A stretch of 17,346 nt of DNA, taken from the NCBI GenBank assembly GCA_964591565.1, contig CAZQEC010000023.1, forward strand, positions 1 through 17,346, given 5' to 3'. The notes under the pieces were generated by a model, which ran no database searches, was not told where the DNA came from, and saw only the letters and a program-made list of their open reading frames with translations. Shown piece by piece: positions 7,388 through 14,065 of this stretch; within the stretch, counting starts at the first letter, position 1, and the number at the start of each line of letters is the position of its first letter. Source of the DNA: CAZQEC01 sp964591565 (lineage in GTDB: Bacteria; Patescibacteriota; UBA1384; CAJBMM01). The position numbers and the translations under genes are program-made.

Positions 7388-8368
7388 TTAATCCCACACA
7401 AATCCATGACCAAAGTGTCCGTGAGCCGCCGTCTTAAGATAGATCGGACGCTTTAATTCCAACTGCTCAATAATCTCTTTGGGTTTGAGATGATATTTCT
7501 TATCTTTTAATAGATTAATCTCGCGGGCGTCGTCAGAGGCCTTAAGTTGCACATGGGCGGTGGCCATGACCGGCTCTGCCACCCCGATTGAATAGGCGAT
7601 CTTGACTAGCGCCACCTCCGCACCCTCTCGTACCAAATCACAAGCGATTTTACGCGCCATATAGGCACCTGAGCGATCAACTTTAGATGGGTCCTTGCCC
7701 GAAAAACAACCACCACCAAGTGGAATCTGCGGGCCGTAATTATCCACTGCCAGTTTACGCCCAGTCAAACCAGTGTCAGCCGCAAAACCGCCGACCACAA
7801 ATTGCCCGGTCGGATTGACAAAAAAACGTTTTGGCTTGAATGATTTAGCCAACTCCTCCAACGGCTTGTAACTTGCTTTCGGGGCGTGCATGGCGGAGAT
7901 AACAACGGTATCCACATTGCCCTCATCATCCAGTGTCACTTGCGACTTGGCGTCCGGTCCAAACCCTTTCGGTAATTGACACAATATCTCACGGGCTAAA
8001 AACAGCTCCTGTGGAATCATCGCCTTGTTTTCAGCCGTGGCGTACCCCACCATAATACCTTGATCTCCGGCGCCGCCGGTATCAACACCTTGAGCTATAT
8101 CGGGGCTTTGTGACACTACATTAATTGTCACACCAATAGCATCTGTATAGCCGATTGTTTTGTAAACATTTTTGGCGATTTGATCCATATAAACGAACGC
8201 TTTGGTGGTAAGCTCACCAGTTATGCTAATAATGCCGTGACCACCCATCACTTCAATCGCCACCCGAGATTTTGGGTCTTGACGCAAACATTCATCCAAA
8301 ATGGCGTCAGATATTTGGTCGCAAACTTTGTCCGGATGTCCCGGAGCTACACATTCCGCCGTTTTCAT
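7388..8368 (-). CDS. metK: S-adenosylmethionine synthetase, compact form
   Basis: This enzyme makes SAM from methionine and ATP in the cytoplasm, normally as a dimer or tetramer. Signature segments are all present: GHPDK (10-14), the gating-loop QSPDIAQGVD, DQGIMVGYA, DAKSQVT, FVNPTGQFVVGG, GLTGRK, and the phosphate-binding GGGCFSGKDPSKVDRS. At 326 residues it is about 55-70 shorter than the usual enzyme, through small internal deletions and a shortened N terminus rather than one missing domain, so it is likely functional. A strong GGGAGG ribosome binding site lies 5 nt upstream of the ATG. It is the first gene of the operon and follows a SAM-I riboswitch. Confidence 0.95.
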   Translation of the reverse strand: MKTAECVAPGHPDKVCDQISDAILDECLRQDPKSRVAIEVMGGHGIISITGELTTKAFVYMDQIAKNVYKTIGYTDAIGVTINVVSQSPDIAQGVDTGGAGDQGIMVGYATAENKAMIPQELFLAREILCQLPKGFGPDAKSQVTLDDEGNVDTVVISAMHAPKASYKPLEELAKSFKPKRFFVNPTGQFVVGGFAADTGLTGRKLAVDNYGPQIPLGGGCFSGKDPSKVDRSGAYMARKIACDLVREGAEVALVKIAYSIGVAEPVMATAHVQLKASDDAREINLLKDKKYHLKPKEIIEQLELKRPIYLKTAAHGHFGHGFVWD

Positions 8369-8397
8369 TTATACCTCCCGATTATTTATTAATAATT

Positions 8398-8551
8398 AAA
8401 AAACTCTCATAAAAGATCAGAGAGCATCACTGCGTTTACTTGCTCTATAAGAGCAAGTCATATCTTTCTTCCAAATACCACACGGAAGAAATGGCACCGA
8501 AAGTAGTCTCGGTTGCCGGAACCAGCCTAGACTGATCCTCTCTTGATACAA
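8398..8551 (-). promoter_or_regulatory. SAM-I (S-box) riboswitch upstream of metK, with expression platform
   Basis: Read on the minus strand, the aptamer spans 8551-8458. It starts with P1 TTGTATC, then AAGAGAGG (the kink-turn side), GGCTGGTTCCGGCAACC, CGGTGCCA, a TTCTTCC...GGAAGAA stem, and ends with P1' GATATGA; P1 pairs over 7 bp with two wobbles. These are the conserved S-box blocks in the right order. A 9-bp perfect hairpin (8438-8458) follows, then a weaker CTCTC...GAGAG hairpin (8404-8424) with six T residues (8398-8403), a plausible terminator. SAM binding would be expected to switch off metK, the kinase and ahcY. Which hairpin pair forms the switch was not resolved by hand. Confidence 0.85.
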
Positions 8552-8594
8552 TGAATTGTTAAATACAGTAAATCATACAGTAACAAAATGCGCA

Positions 8595-8642
8595 ATGGTT
8601 CGAGCGCCAGCGAGAACTAATGAGCGACAAGCGATTATGGTT
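8595..8642. repeat. Short repeat (copy C of the hicA insert), flanked by 6-bp direct repeats
   Basis: ATGGTT occurs at 8595-8600 and 8637-8642. The 36 bp between them, read on the minus strand, aligns with the hicA insert: CGCTTGTC, GCTC, TTAGT and CTCGCT appear in the same order and spacing. The copy lies in noncoding DNA upstream of the riboswitch promoter region. Confidence 0.7.
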
Positions 8643-8647
8643 TGTAT

Positions 8648-8828
8648 GGTATGAGCTCACAACCTCGAAGTATATTCGTAAACATCTACGTAGGGCGATG
8701 TCCTCGCAGAAGGACTCCGCTCTTCTCGCTGGATAGACAAGGGTCTAACACGAATCGCCTGCGGGTGGCTCATGAGCCACCCCTACGAGTGAATAATAAA
8801 TTTTACTTCAGATTTGTGAGCTCATACC
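8648..8828. repeat. 181-bp element with 24-bp inverted ends and nested palindromes (MITE-like)
   Basis: The ends 8648-8671 and 8805-8828 are inverted repeats matching at 20 of 24 positions, the outer 15 perfectly (GGTATGAGCTCACAA). Nested inside are CGTAGGG (8689-8695) and CCCTACG (8781-8787), a GGCGAT/ATCGCC pair, GTCCT...AGGAC, and a perfect 20-bp palindrome at 8763-8782. An open frame across it (8642-8878) is a by-product. No convincing target duplication flanks it. Confidence 0.7.
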
Positions 8829-8832
8829 TAAA

Positions 8833-8858
8833 AGCTACTGGCTACCTGCTACCAGCTA
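8833..8858. repeat. Short AGCTAC/GCTACC iterated repeat
   Basis: AGCTACTGG, GCTACC, TGCTACC and AGCTA follow one another as imperfect units. The pattern of pieces of AGCTAC and its reverse complement recurs weakly at 7-26. No function is visible. Confidence 0.5.
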
Positions 8859-8909
8859 TTATGACATTAGATTGCTAATCCTCGCATTTTTGAGTATATT
8901 GATGCTTGT

Positions 8910-8967
8910 AGTGCTAAGGACAAAAGTCCGTAGCACTTAGTGGCTCCTTACACTCGCCACAATAGCT
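8910..8967. repeat. 12-bp hairpin followed by degenerate copy B of the hicA-insert repeat
   Basis: AGTGCTAAGGAC (8910-8921) and GTCCGTAGCACT (8926-8937) form a stem with one mismatch and an AAAA loop. Next, 8938-8967 (TTAGTGGCTCC, TTACACTCG, CCACAATAGC) aligns closely with 208-235 of the hicA insert and its flank. No T-run follows on the plus strand, so it is not a typical terminator. It lies 15 bp upstream of gmd. Confidence 0.6.
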
Positions 8968-8982
8968 TAAGGAAATTATTTA

Positions 8983-10026
8983 ATGAAAAAAGCACTAATC
9001 ACTGGCATTACCGGTCAAGATGGGTCATATTTGGCCGAACTTTTGCTCGATAAGGGATACGAAGTCCACGGTATTGTGCGGCGATCGAGTTCTATCAATT
9101 CAGCCCGCATTGACCACTTGTTTCGTGATATTCACGACGCTGAGGCACGACTGTTTTTGCACTACGGGGATCTGTCTGACTCGAGCAATTTAAGTCGGGT
9201 ATTGGAAAAAATAAAACCGGATGAAATTTACAATTTAGGCGCCCAAAGTCATGTGCGGGTTAGCTTCGATACCCCTGAATATACCGCCAACGTTACAGGT
9301 CTCGGCACCTTGCGTTTATTAGATGCCATACGCGAATCCGGCATAAAAACCAAATTTTATCAGGCCTCTTCGAGCGAAATGTTCGGCAAAGTTCAAGAGG
9401 TGCCACAAACAGAAATGACCCCGTTTTACCCACGCTCACCTTACGGAGTAGCTAAAGTTTATGGTTTTTGGATTACCGTCAATTATCGCGAAAGCTATGG
9501 TTTGTTTGCCTGTAACGGCATTTTATTTAATCACGAAAGCCCTCGTCGCGGTGAAACGTTTGTGACGCGTAAAGTCACGCGTGGCATGGCGCGCATAAAA
9601 CATGGTCTGCAAGAAAAATTATTTTTGGGTAATTTAGACGCCAAACGCGATTGGGGCTACGCCAAAGACTACGTTGAAGGAATGTGGCTAATGCTCCAAC
9701 AAAAAACGCCGGACGATTTTGTGCTGGCGACCAATAAGACTTTTACGGTGCGGCAAATGGTGGAAGAGGCGGCAAAATTAATTGGTTTAGATTTAGTTTG
9801 GAAAGATGCTGGGCTAAATGAAAAAGGGATTGATCGCAAATCAAACAATACGATCGTCGAAATTGATCCGCGCTACCATCGCCCGGCTGAAGTAGACCTA
9901 TTAATTGGTGATTATAGCAAAGCAAAAAAGATACTGGGCTGGGAACCAAAAACCAGTTTTGATCAATTAATTGAATTAATGGTTGAACACGATTTACAAG
10001 ACGTATTAAAACAGATCAACCACTGA
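8983..10026 (+). CDS. gmd: GDP-mannose 4,6-dehydratase
   Basis: This 347-residue short-chain dehydrogenase/reductase converts GDP-D-mannose to GDP-4-keto-6-deoxy-D-mannose using bound NADP(H). The N-terminal GITGQDGSYLAELLLDKGYEVHGIVRRSSS block is diagnostic of Gmd. The catalytic set is visible as SSSE (129-132), Tyr154 and Lys158 in SPYGVAK, and GVAKVYGFWITVNYRESY and NHESPRRGETFVTRK follow as in the family. Length is normal. AAGGAAA lies before the ATG. It opens the plus-strand block, and the ColD-like and Fcl-like genes that use its product come directly after it. Confidence 0.97.
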   Translation: MKKALITGITGQDGSYLAELLLDKGYEVHGIVRRSSSINSARIDHLFRDIHDAEARLFLHYGDLSDSSNLSRVLEKIKPDEIYNLGAQSHVRVSFDTPEYTANVTGLGTLRLLDAIRESGIKTKFYQASSSEMFGKVQEVPQTEMTPFYPRSPYGVAKVYGFWITVNYRESYGLFACNGILFNHESPRRGETFVTRKVTRGMARIKHGLQEKLFLGNLDAKRDWGYAKDYVEGMWLMLQQKTPDDFVLATNKTFTVRQMVEEAAKLIGLDLVWKDAGLNEKGIDRKSNNTIVEIDPRYHRPAEVDLLIGDYSKAKKILGWEPKTSFDQLIELMVEHDLQDVLKQINH

Positions 10027-10056
10027 TCGTTTTTTATTAAACGTAGACGATCAGTG
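10021..10056. promoter_or_regulatory. 10-bp perfect hairpin joining the gmd stop and the colD-like GTG
   Basis: CACTGATCGT (10021-10030) and ACGATCAGTG (10047-10056) are perfect inverted repeats with a 16-nt loop that begins with a T-run. The left arm contains the gmd stop codon and the right arm contains the GTG at 10054. It could dampen readthrough or translation, or simply mean that the true start lies further downstream. Confidence 0.5.
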
Positions 10057-11238
10057 AAAGTCACTAGGCCAGCTGTGATTAAATTAATGAATCAATCTTT
10101 TCGCCATGAAGTTGAGACTAAGCATAAATTAGCTAACTTTATTGAGCATTCAACGGTTTTAAGTATGTCCGAACAGTGCGCCCAGTTCGAAATTGCCTTT
10201 GCGAGGAAACAACAGCGCTCCTACGCCACCTTTGTGACCAGCGGTAGCATTGCTAACTTAATCTTAATTCAGAGTCTGCTCAATTTAGGTCGGCTCAAAA
10301 AAGGCCAAAAAGTGGGCGTGTCGGCTCTAACTTGGGCGACCAACATTATGCCCATAATTCAGCTAGGGCTCGAACCAGTTACGCTTGATTGCGAGTTAGA
10401 CACTCTGAATATATCACCGCATATTTTAGAAGCGCAGATATCACATTTGGACGCGCTTTTTTTAACCAATGTACTCGGGTTTAGTGACGATATCGCTTCG
10501 ATAAGAGCGATGTGTACAAAACATCAGGTGTTGTTTATTGAAGACAACTGCGAATCTTTGGGTTCGATCGTAAACGGACAATTACTGGGCAACTTTGGTC
10601 TAGCATCAACGTTTTCGTTTTTTGTTGGACATCATATAAGTACTATCGAAGGCGGAATGATCGTGACCGATGATGTAGATTTATACAATATGATGATTAT
10701 GGTGCGCGCGCACGGTTGGGATCGCAATTTGGATGCGGATAGTCAAAAAAAACTTCGCACTCAGCACAAAATTGACGATTTTTACGCGCGTTACACCTTT
10801 TATGATTTAGCCATAAATGGCCGCCCGACGGAAATAAATGGACTTTTAGGCAATACTCAAATTGGCTTTTGGGATGAGATTGTGCAAAAACGGGCCAGTA
10901 ATTTTCAGCGGTTTCAAAGTGCCATCGCTCAAAACCCAAATCTGCATTCAATCAAAACCGACCACATGGACTTGGTTTCCAACTTTGCCATGCCAGTAAT
11001 TGCTAAAACAGCCAAAGTGTTCGATCGATTGAGAGATCAGTTCGCGAAAGCTGACGTGGAAATTCGCCCCGTGATCGCGGGGGACATGAGCCAGCAACCG
11101 TTCTTTCGCAAATATTACCCAAATCCTGATATATGTAAAAACGCTAGCTACATTCATCAATACGGATTTTACTTCCCCAATCATCCCGAATTGACTGAAA
11201 GCGAAGTTGAACTACTATGTAATTTGGTTAGGGCATAA
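10054..11238 (+). CDS. ColD-like GDP-4-keto-6-deoxymannose 3-dehydratase (DegT/DnrJ/EryC1 fold)
   Basis: This protein of up to 394 residues has the PLP-dependent sugar aminotransferase fold: TSGSIANLIL (about 62-71), ALTWATNIMPIIQLGLEPV (91-109) and EDNCESLGS (163-171). At the place of the PLP-binding lysine it has VGHHISTIEGG (191-201), with His193 aligning with the lysine. ColD, and the related RfbH, use this His-His motif to remove the C3 hydroxyl rather than transaminate. Next to gmd, the substrate is probably GDP-4-keto-6-deoxymannose and the product GDP-4-keto-3,6-dideoxymannose. The GTG start sits in a hairpin; GTG at 10075 or ATG at 10087 are alternatives. The next gene starts 3 nt after its stop. 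Confidence 0.85.
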   Translation: MKVTRPAVIKLMNQSFRHEVETKHKLANFIEHSTVLSMSEQCAQFEIAFARKQQRSYATFVTSGSIANLILIQSLLNLGRLKKGQKVGVSALTWATNIMPIIQLGLEPVTLDCELDTLNISPHILEAQISHLDALFLTNVLGFSDDIASIRAMCTKHQVLFIEDNCESLGSIVNGQLLGNFGLASTFSFFVGHHISTIEGGMIVTDDVDLYNMMIMVRAHGWDRNLDADSQKKLRTQHKIDDFYARYTFYDLAINGRPTEINGLLGNTQIGFWDEIVQKRASNFQRFQSAIAQNPNLHSIKTDHMDLVSNFAMPVIAKTAKVFDRLRDQFAKADVEIRPVIAGDMSQQPFFRKYYPNPDICKNASYIHQYGFYFPNHPELTESEVELLCNLVRA

Positions 11239-11241
11239 ATA

Positions 11242-12180
11242 ATGAAAATTGATAAAAACGCTAAAATTTATATCGCCGGTCACAAAGGTATGGTGGGCTC
11301 GAGTATCGTGCGAAAGTTTACCAAAGAAGGATACACAAATTTAATCACGCGATCTCTTGAGGAACTCGATCTGCTAGATCAAGCAAAAGTAAAAGATTTT
11401 TTTGCAACTGAAAAGCCAGAGTATGTCATTCTCGCGGCCGCGCGCGTTGGCGGCATTAAAGCTAATATGACCTATCCCAGCGAATTTTTGTATGAAAACT
11501 TACAGATTCAAAATAACGTTATATGGGCGGCTCACGACACAAACGTCAAAAAACTGATGCTTCTTGGCACCAGCTGTGTTTACCCTCGCGAATGCCCACA
11601 ACCAATGGAAGAGGAGTATTTAATGACTGGCGCGCTTGAGCCCACAAACGAGGGGTACGCTTTGGCTAAAATTACTGGTATCAAAATGTGTCAATCCATA
11701 TTTGAGCAGTACAAGCAAACTTTTATTTCCTGTATGCCCACCAACATCTACGGCGAAAATGATTATTACGATCCCATAAAAGCTCACGCTCTGCCCGCCC
11801 TACTCTCGCGCATTCATCAAGCCAAAGTGGATGACACCAAAGAAGTGGTGGTGTGGGGTACGGGTAAGGCGAGACGGGAATGGTTGTATGTGGACGATCT
11901 AGCCGATGCGGTGTTTTGGATGATGCAAAACTACGACCAAAAAGAGTTTGTGAACGTTGGCACAGGTAAAGATCATTCGATCAAAGAATTGGCTGAAATG
12001 ATTGCTCAAACAGTCGGATATAAAGGTAAACTAGTCTTTGATACGACCAAGCCAGACGGTATGCCGCAAAAATTGTTGGATGTGTCCAAAATGACTAGCT
12101 TGGGTTGGAAAGCTAAAATTGATTTAATGACGGGGCTAAAAAAAACATACAAATTATATTTAAGGAATAATTGTGCTTGA
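11242..12180 (+). CDS. GDP-L-fucose synthase / GDP-L-colitose synthase-like epimerase-reductase
   Basis: This 312-residue short-chain dehydrogenase/reductase would epimerise and then reduce a GDP-4-keto-6-deoxy sugar with NADPH. Motifs of the Fcl family are GHKGMVG (13-19), AAARVGGIKAN, LGTSCVYP with Cys112, EPTNEGYALAKITG with Tyr139 and Lys143, His182 in AHALPALL, and TKPDGMPQKLLDVSKM near the end. All catalytic positions of E. coli Fcl (Ser/Cys, Tyr, Lys, His) are present. Being directly behind the ColD-like gene, it may be the colitose synthase (ColC) rather than the fucose enzyme; ColC and Fcl cannot be separated here by eye. TTAGGG precedes the ATG, and the last 8 nt overlap the next gene. 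Confidence 0.85.
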   Translation: MKIDKNAKIYIAGHKGMVGSSIVRKFTKEGYTNLITRSLEELDLLDQAKVKDFFATEKPEYVILAAARVGGIKANMTYPSEFLYENLQIQNNVIWAAHDTNVKKLMLLGTSCVYPRECPQPMEEEYLMTGALEPTNEGYALAKITGIKMCQSIFEQYKQTFISCMPTNIYGENDYYDPIKAHALPALLSRIHQAKVDDTKEVVVWGTGKARREWLYVDDLADAVFWMMQNYDQKEFVNVGTGKDHSIKELAEMIAQTVGYKGKLVFDTTKPDGMPQKLLDVSKMTSLGWKAKIDLMTGLKKTYKLYLRNNCA

Positions 12181-12937
12181 AACATCAGAGCCCATATCAA
12201 ATGTAGAAACTGAAAAACGCCGTTATGACTATGATGCCATTGTGGTTTTAGGCGGCGGTCTACACAAAGAAGGTGAAAAGTTTTACCCAACCGATTATCG
12301 CGAAGCCGATTCTGATCCTTTTGGTATGCTTGGAGCAGGTATGCGCATTGTGGCGGCTACTGAACTATATCTTCAAGGCAAAGCCAATAACTTTGTATTT
12401 ACAACTGGAGTGACTGACAAAAATAAGGAAAAATTTAAGCACGAAGTTGTGCCGACTGAAGCGTCGGTTTATCAAGATAAGTTTGAGCGCATGCTACACG
12501 GACTAAACGATAGCGCCGAATACCACGACAGATTCGCCAATCTCGAGGATCCAAATATTTTATTAGAAGATCGATCGAATTCAACTCTAACGAATATCCA
12601 AAACATTTGCCAGATGATTTTGGACAATCATTGGCTTAAAGTGGCCATTGTCTCGAGCGATTATCATATTCCTAGAGTTTCGGCGTTATATGAACAAGCA
12701 CTACCAAAGCTCCCCGAGCTCGATTTTTGTCAAATTAAGTTTATTAGCGCGGAAAATTACGTTAAAGAAACTATTCCGGGCAAATATGATGAAGTGATTG
12801 ATCGGTATTATAACACTCCACAAGCATTGGAAAGAATTAAAAATGAACAAGAGGGTTTGAAAGACATCGAAGCAGGGCGCTACGCTCTCGGCGAATTCCA
12901 GCTGACAGAACGAAATCCGGCATCGGATCAGAATTAA
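12173..12937 (+). CDS. DUF218/YdcF-like protein, larger form
   Basis: This 254-residue protein shares the DUF218 landmarks: DAIVVLGGGL (21-30), a glutamate-containing EASVYQ segment (96-101), LEDRSNSTLTNIQN (131-144) and SSDYHIPR (161-168). The conserved Glu, Ser, Asn and His suggest a phosphate- or nucleotide-like ligand, but the reaction is unknown. The protein is longer than the first DUF218 protein of the window, with extra segments at about 33-65 and 100-128. No signal peptide or membrane segment is seen, unlike ElyC or SanA, so it should be cytoplasmic. It starts at a GTG 8 nt inside the preceding gene after AAGGA, pointing to translational coupling and a role in the same sugar pathway. 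Confidence 0.8.
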   Translation: MLETSEPISNVETEKRRYDYDAIVVLGGGLHKEGEKFYPTDYREADSDPFGMLGAGMRIVAATELYLQGKANNFVFTTGVTDKNKEKFKHEVVPTEASVYQDKFERMLHGLNDSAEYHDRFANLEDPNILLEDRSNSTLTNIQNICQMILDNHWLKVAIVSSDYHIPRVSALYEQALPKLPELDFCQIKFISAENYVKETIPGKYDEVIDRYYNTPQALERIKNEQEGLKDIEAGRYALGEFQLTERNPASDQN

Positions 12938-13014
12938 ATGGATTTGCCCATGTTCACTCGCAACCATCATTTGATCATTTGTCACTCATCATTCTACTGT
13001 CTACCCCGAACCAA

Positions 13015-13043
13015 TTGCTCAAACGGCGTCAATCAGGTAATGT
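13015..13043 (+). promoter_or_regulatory. Possible promoter before the second GDP-fucose synthase-like gene
   Basis: TTGCTC (13015-13020) and TAATGT (13038-13043) are separated by 17 bp, giving a start site near 13050 and a short leader that carries GGAG before the ATG at 13072. It sits in the 134-bp gap after the DUF218 gene. Confidence 0.35.
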
Positions 13044-13071
13044 GATAAAAAAATAGCAGTGGAGACTTAAT

Positions 13072-14022
13072 ATGATAAAATCAACATTTTGGACTGGCAA
13101 AAAAATTTTGGTCACTGGCGGTGACGGTTTTTTGGGAACACATCTTGTTGCTGAATTAAAGCGTCGTGGAGCCACCGATATTACTATTCCGCATCATCCT
13201 GAAGTAGATTTGTGCAAACTAGAAGATTGTCGTCGAGTTGTTTCGGGAATGGATCTTGTTATTCATCTGGCCGCCAAAGTCGGTGGAATAGGGTTGAACC
13301 AAGCCAAACCAGCCGAACTCTACTATGACAATTTAATTATGTCGGCCCAACTAATGGAGGAAGCGCGCAAAGCCGGCGTCAAAAAATACGTGGCACTCGC
13401 CACTATTTGTTCTTACCCCAAGTTTACACCCGTTCCGTTTGAAGAAACGTCACTTTGGCAGGGCTACCCCGAAGAAACAAACGCGCCTTACGGTATCGCC
13501 AAATTAGGTCAGTTAGTGCAATCTACCGCCAGTCGACAGCAATACGGCTTTAATAGCATTGTGCTTTTCCCAGTTAATTTATATGGTCCGGGCGACAACT
13601 TCGATCCTCAAACCTCGCACGTCATTCCAGCGCTCATTCGTAAAGTGGCCGATGCAAAAAAGGCAGGCGCGGATCACATTGTGTTGTGGGGCACCGGCCG
13701 TGCCACCCGTGGCTTTTTGTATGTTAAAGACGCGGCGGAAGGCATTGCTTTAGCCGCCGAGAAGTACAATAAATCGGAAGCGGTTAATTTGGGCACCCCG
13801 ATTGAGATTAGTATATTGGATTTGGTCAAAACGATTATGAAACTAATGCAGTACGACGGCAAAATAGAGTTCGACACTTCAAAGCCAGATGGCCAACCAC
13901 GACGTGGCTTGTCAATTGTGAAGGCGCAAAAAGAATTTGGCTTCACCGCCAAAACCAGCTTTGAACAGGGCTTGAATGAAACTATCGATTGGTACGAGAA
14001 AGAATTGCCTAATTCCAAATAA
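13072..14022 (+). CDS. GDP-L-fucose synthase-like NAD(P)-dependent epimerase/reductase
   Basis: This 316-residue short-chain dehydrogenase/reductase has GGDGFLG (16-22) for the cofactor, AAKVGGIGLNQ, ATICSYPKFTPVPF with Cys113, EETNAPYGIAK with Tyr140 and Lys144, and His183 in TSHVIPALIRK. These positions match the catalytic residues of Fcl. TRGFLYVKDAAEGI and SKPDGQPRRGLS also follow the family. It differs clearly from the paralogue at 11242, being of the NAPYGIAK/SYPKFTPVPF type common in bacterial capsule loci. It likely makes GDP-L-fucose or a related GDP-6-deoxy sugar, and one of the two paralogues may be the colitose enzyme. GGAG lies 8-10 nt before the ATG. Confidence 0.85.
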   Translation: MIKSTFWTGKKILVTGGDGFLGTHLVAELKRRGATDITIPHHPEVDLCKLEDCRRVVSGMDLVIHLAAKVGGIGLNQAKPAELYYDNLIMSAQLMEEARKAGVKKYVALATICSYPKFTPVPFEETSLWQGYPEETNAPYGIAKLGQLVQSTASRQQYGFNSIVLFPVNLYGPGDNFDPQTSHVIPALIRKVADAKKAGADHIVLWGTGRATRGFLYVKDAAEGIALAAEKYNKSEAVNLGTPIEISILDLVKTIMKLMQYDGKIEFDTSKPDGQPRRGLSIVKAQKEFGFTAKTSFEQGLNETIDWYEKELPNSK

Positions 14023-14065
14023 TCTATATCTCCAAGCTTGGTTGCAAATAATGAGATGATAATGA

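Noticed and set aside
7388..8368. metK as a truncated pseudogene
   Set aside because: It is shorter than usual but every catalytic block is present in order, with a strong ribosome binding site and a normal C-terminal GHFG region.
8642..8878. 78-codon open frame in the repeat-rich spacer
   Set aside because: It runs through an inverted-repeat element and its palindromes, so the frame is a by-product of repeat DNA.
8910..8937. Rho-independent terminator before gmd
   Set aside because: The stem is good but no T-run follows on the plus strand (TTAGTGG follows), and on the minus strand it would be followed by ACAAGC.
8552..8982. CRISPR array or tRNA gene in the long spacer
   Set aside because: No regularly spaced identical repeats and no cloverleaf with the conserved TTCGA loop were found.
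10054..11238. Ordinary sugar aminotransferase (perosamine synthase or ArnB type)
   Set aside because: The PLP-binding lysine is replaced by His in a GHHISTIEGG motif, the mark of 3-dehydratases.
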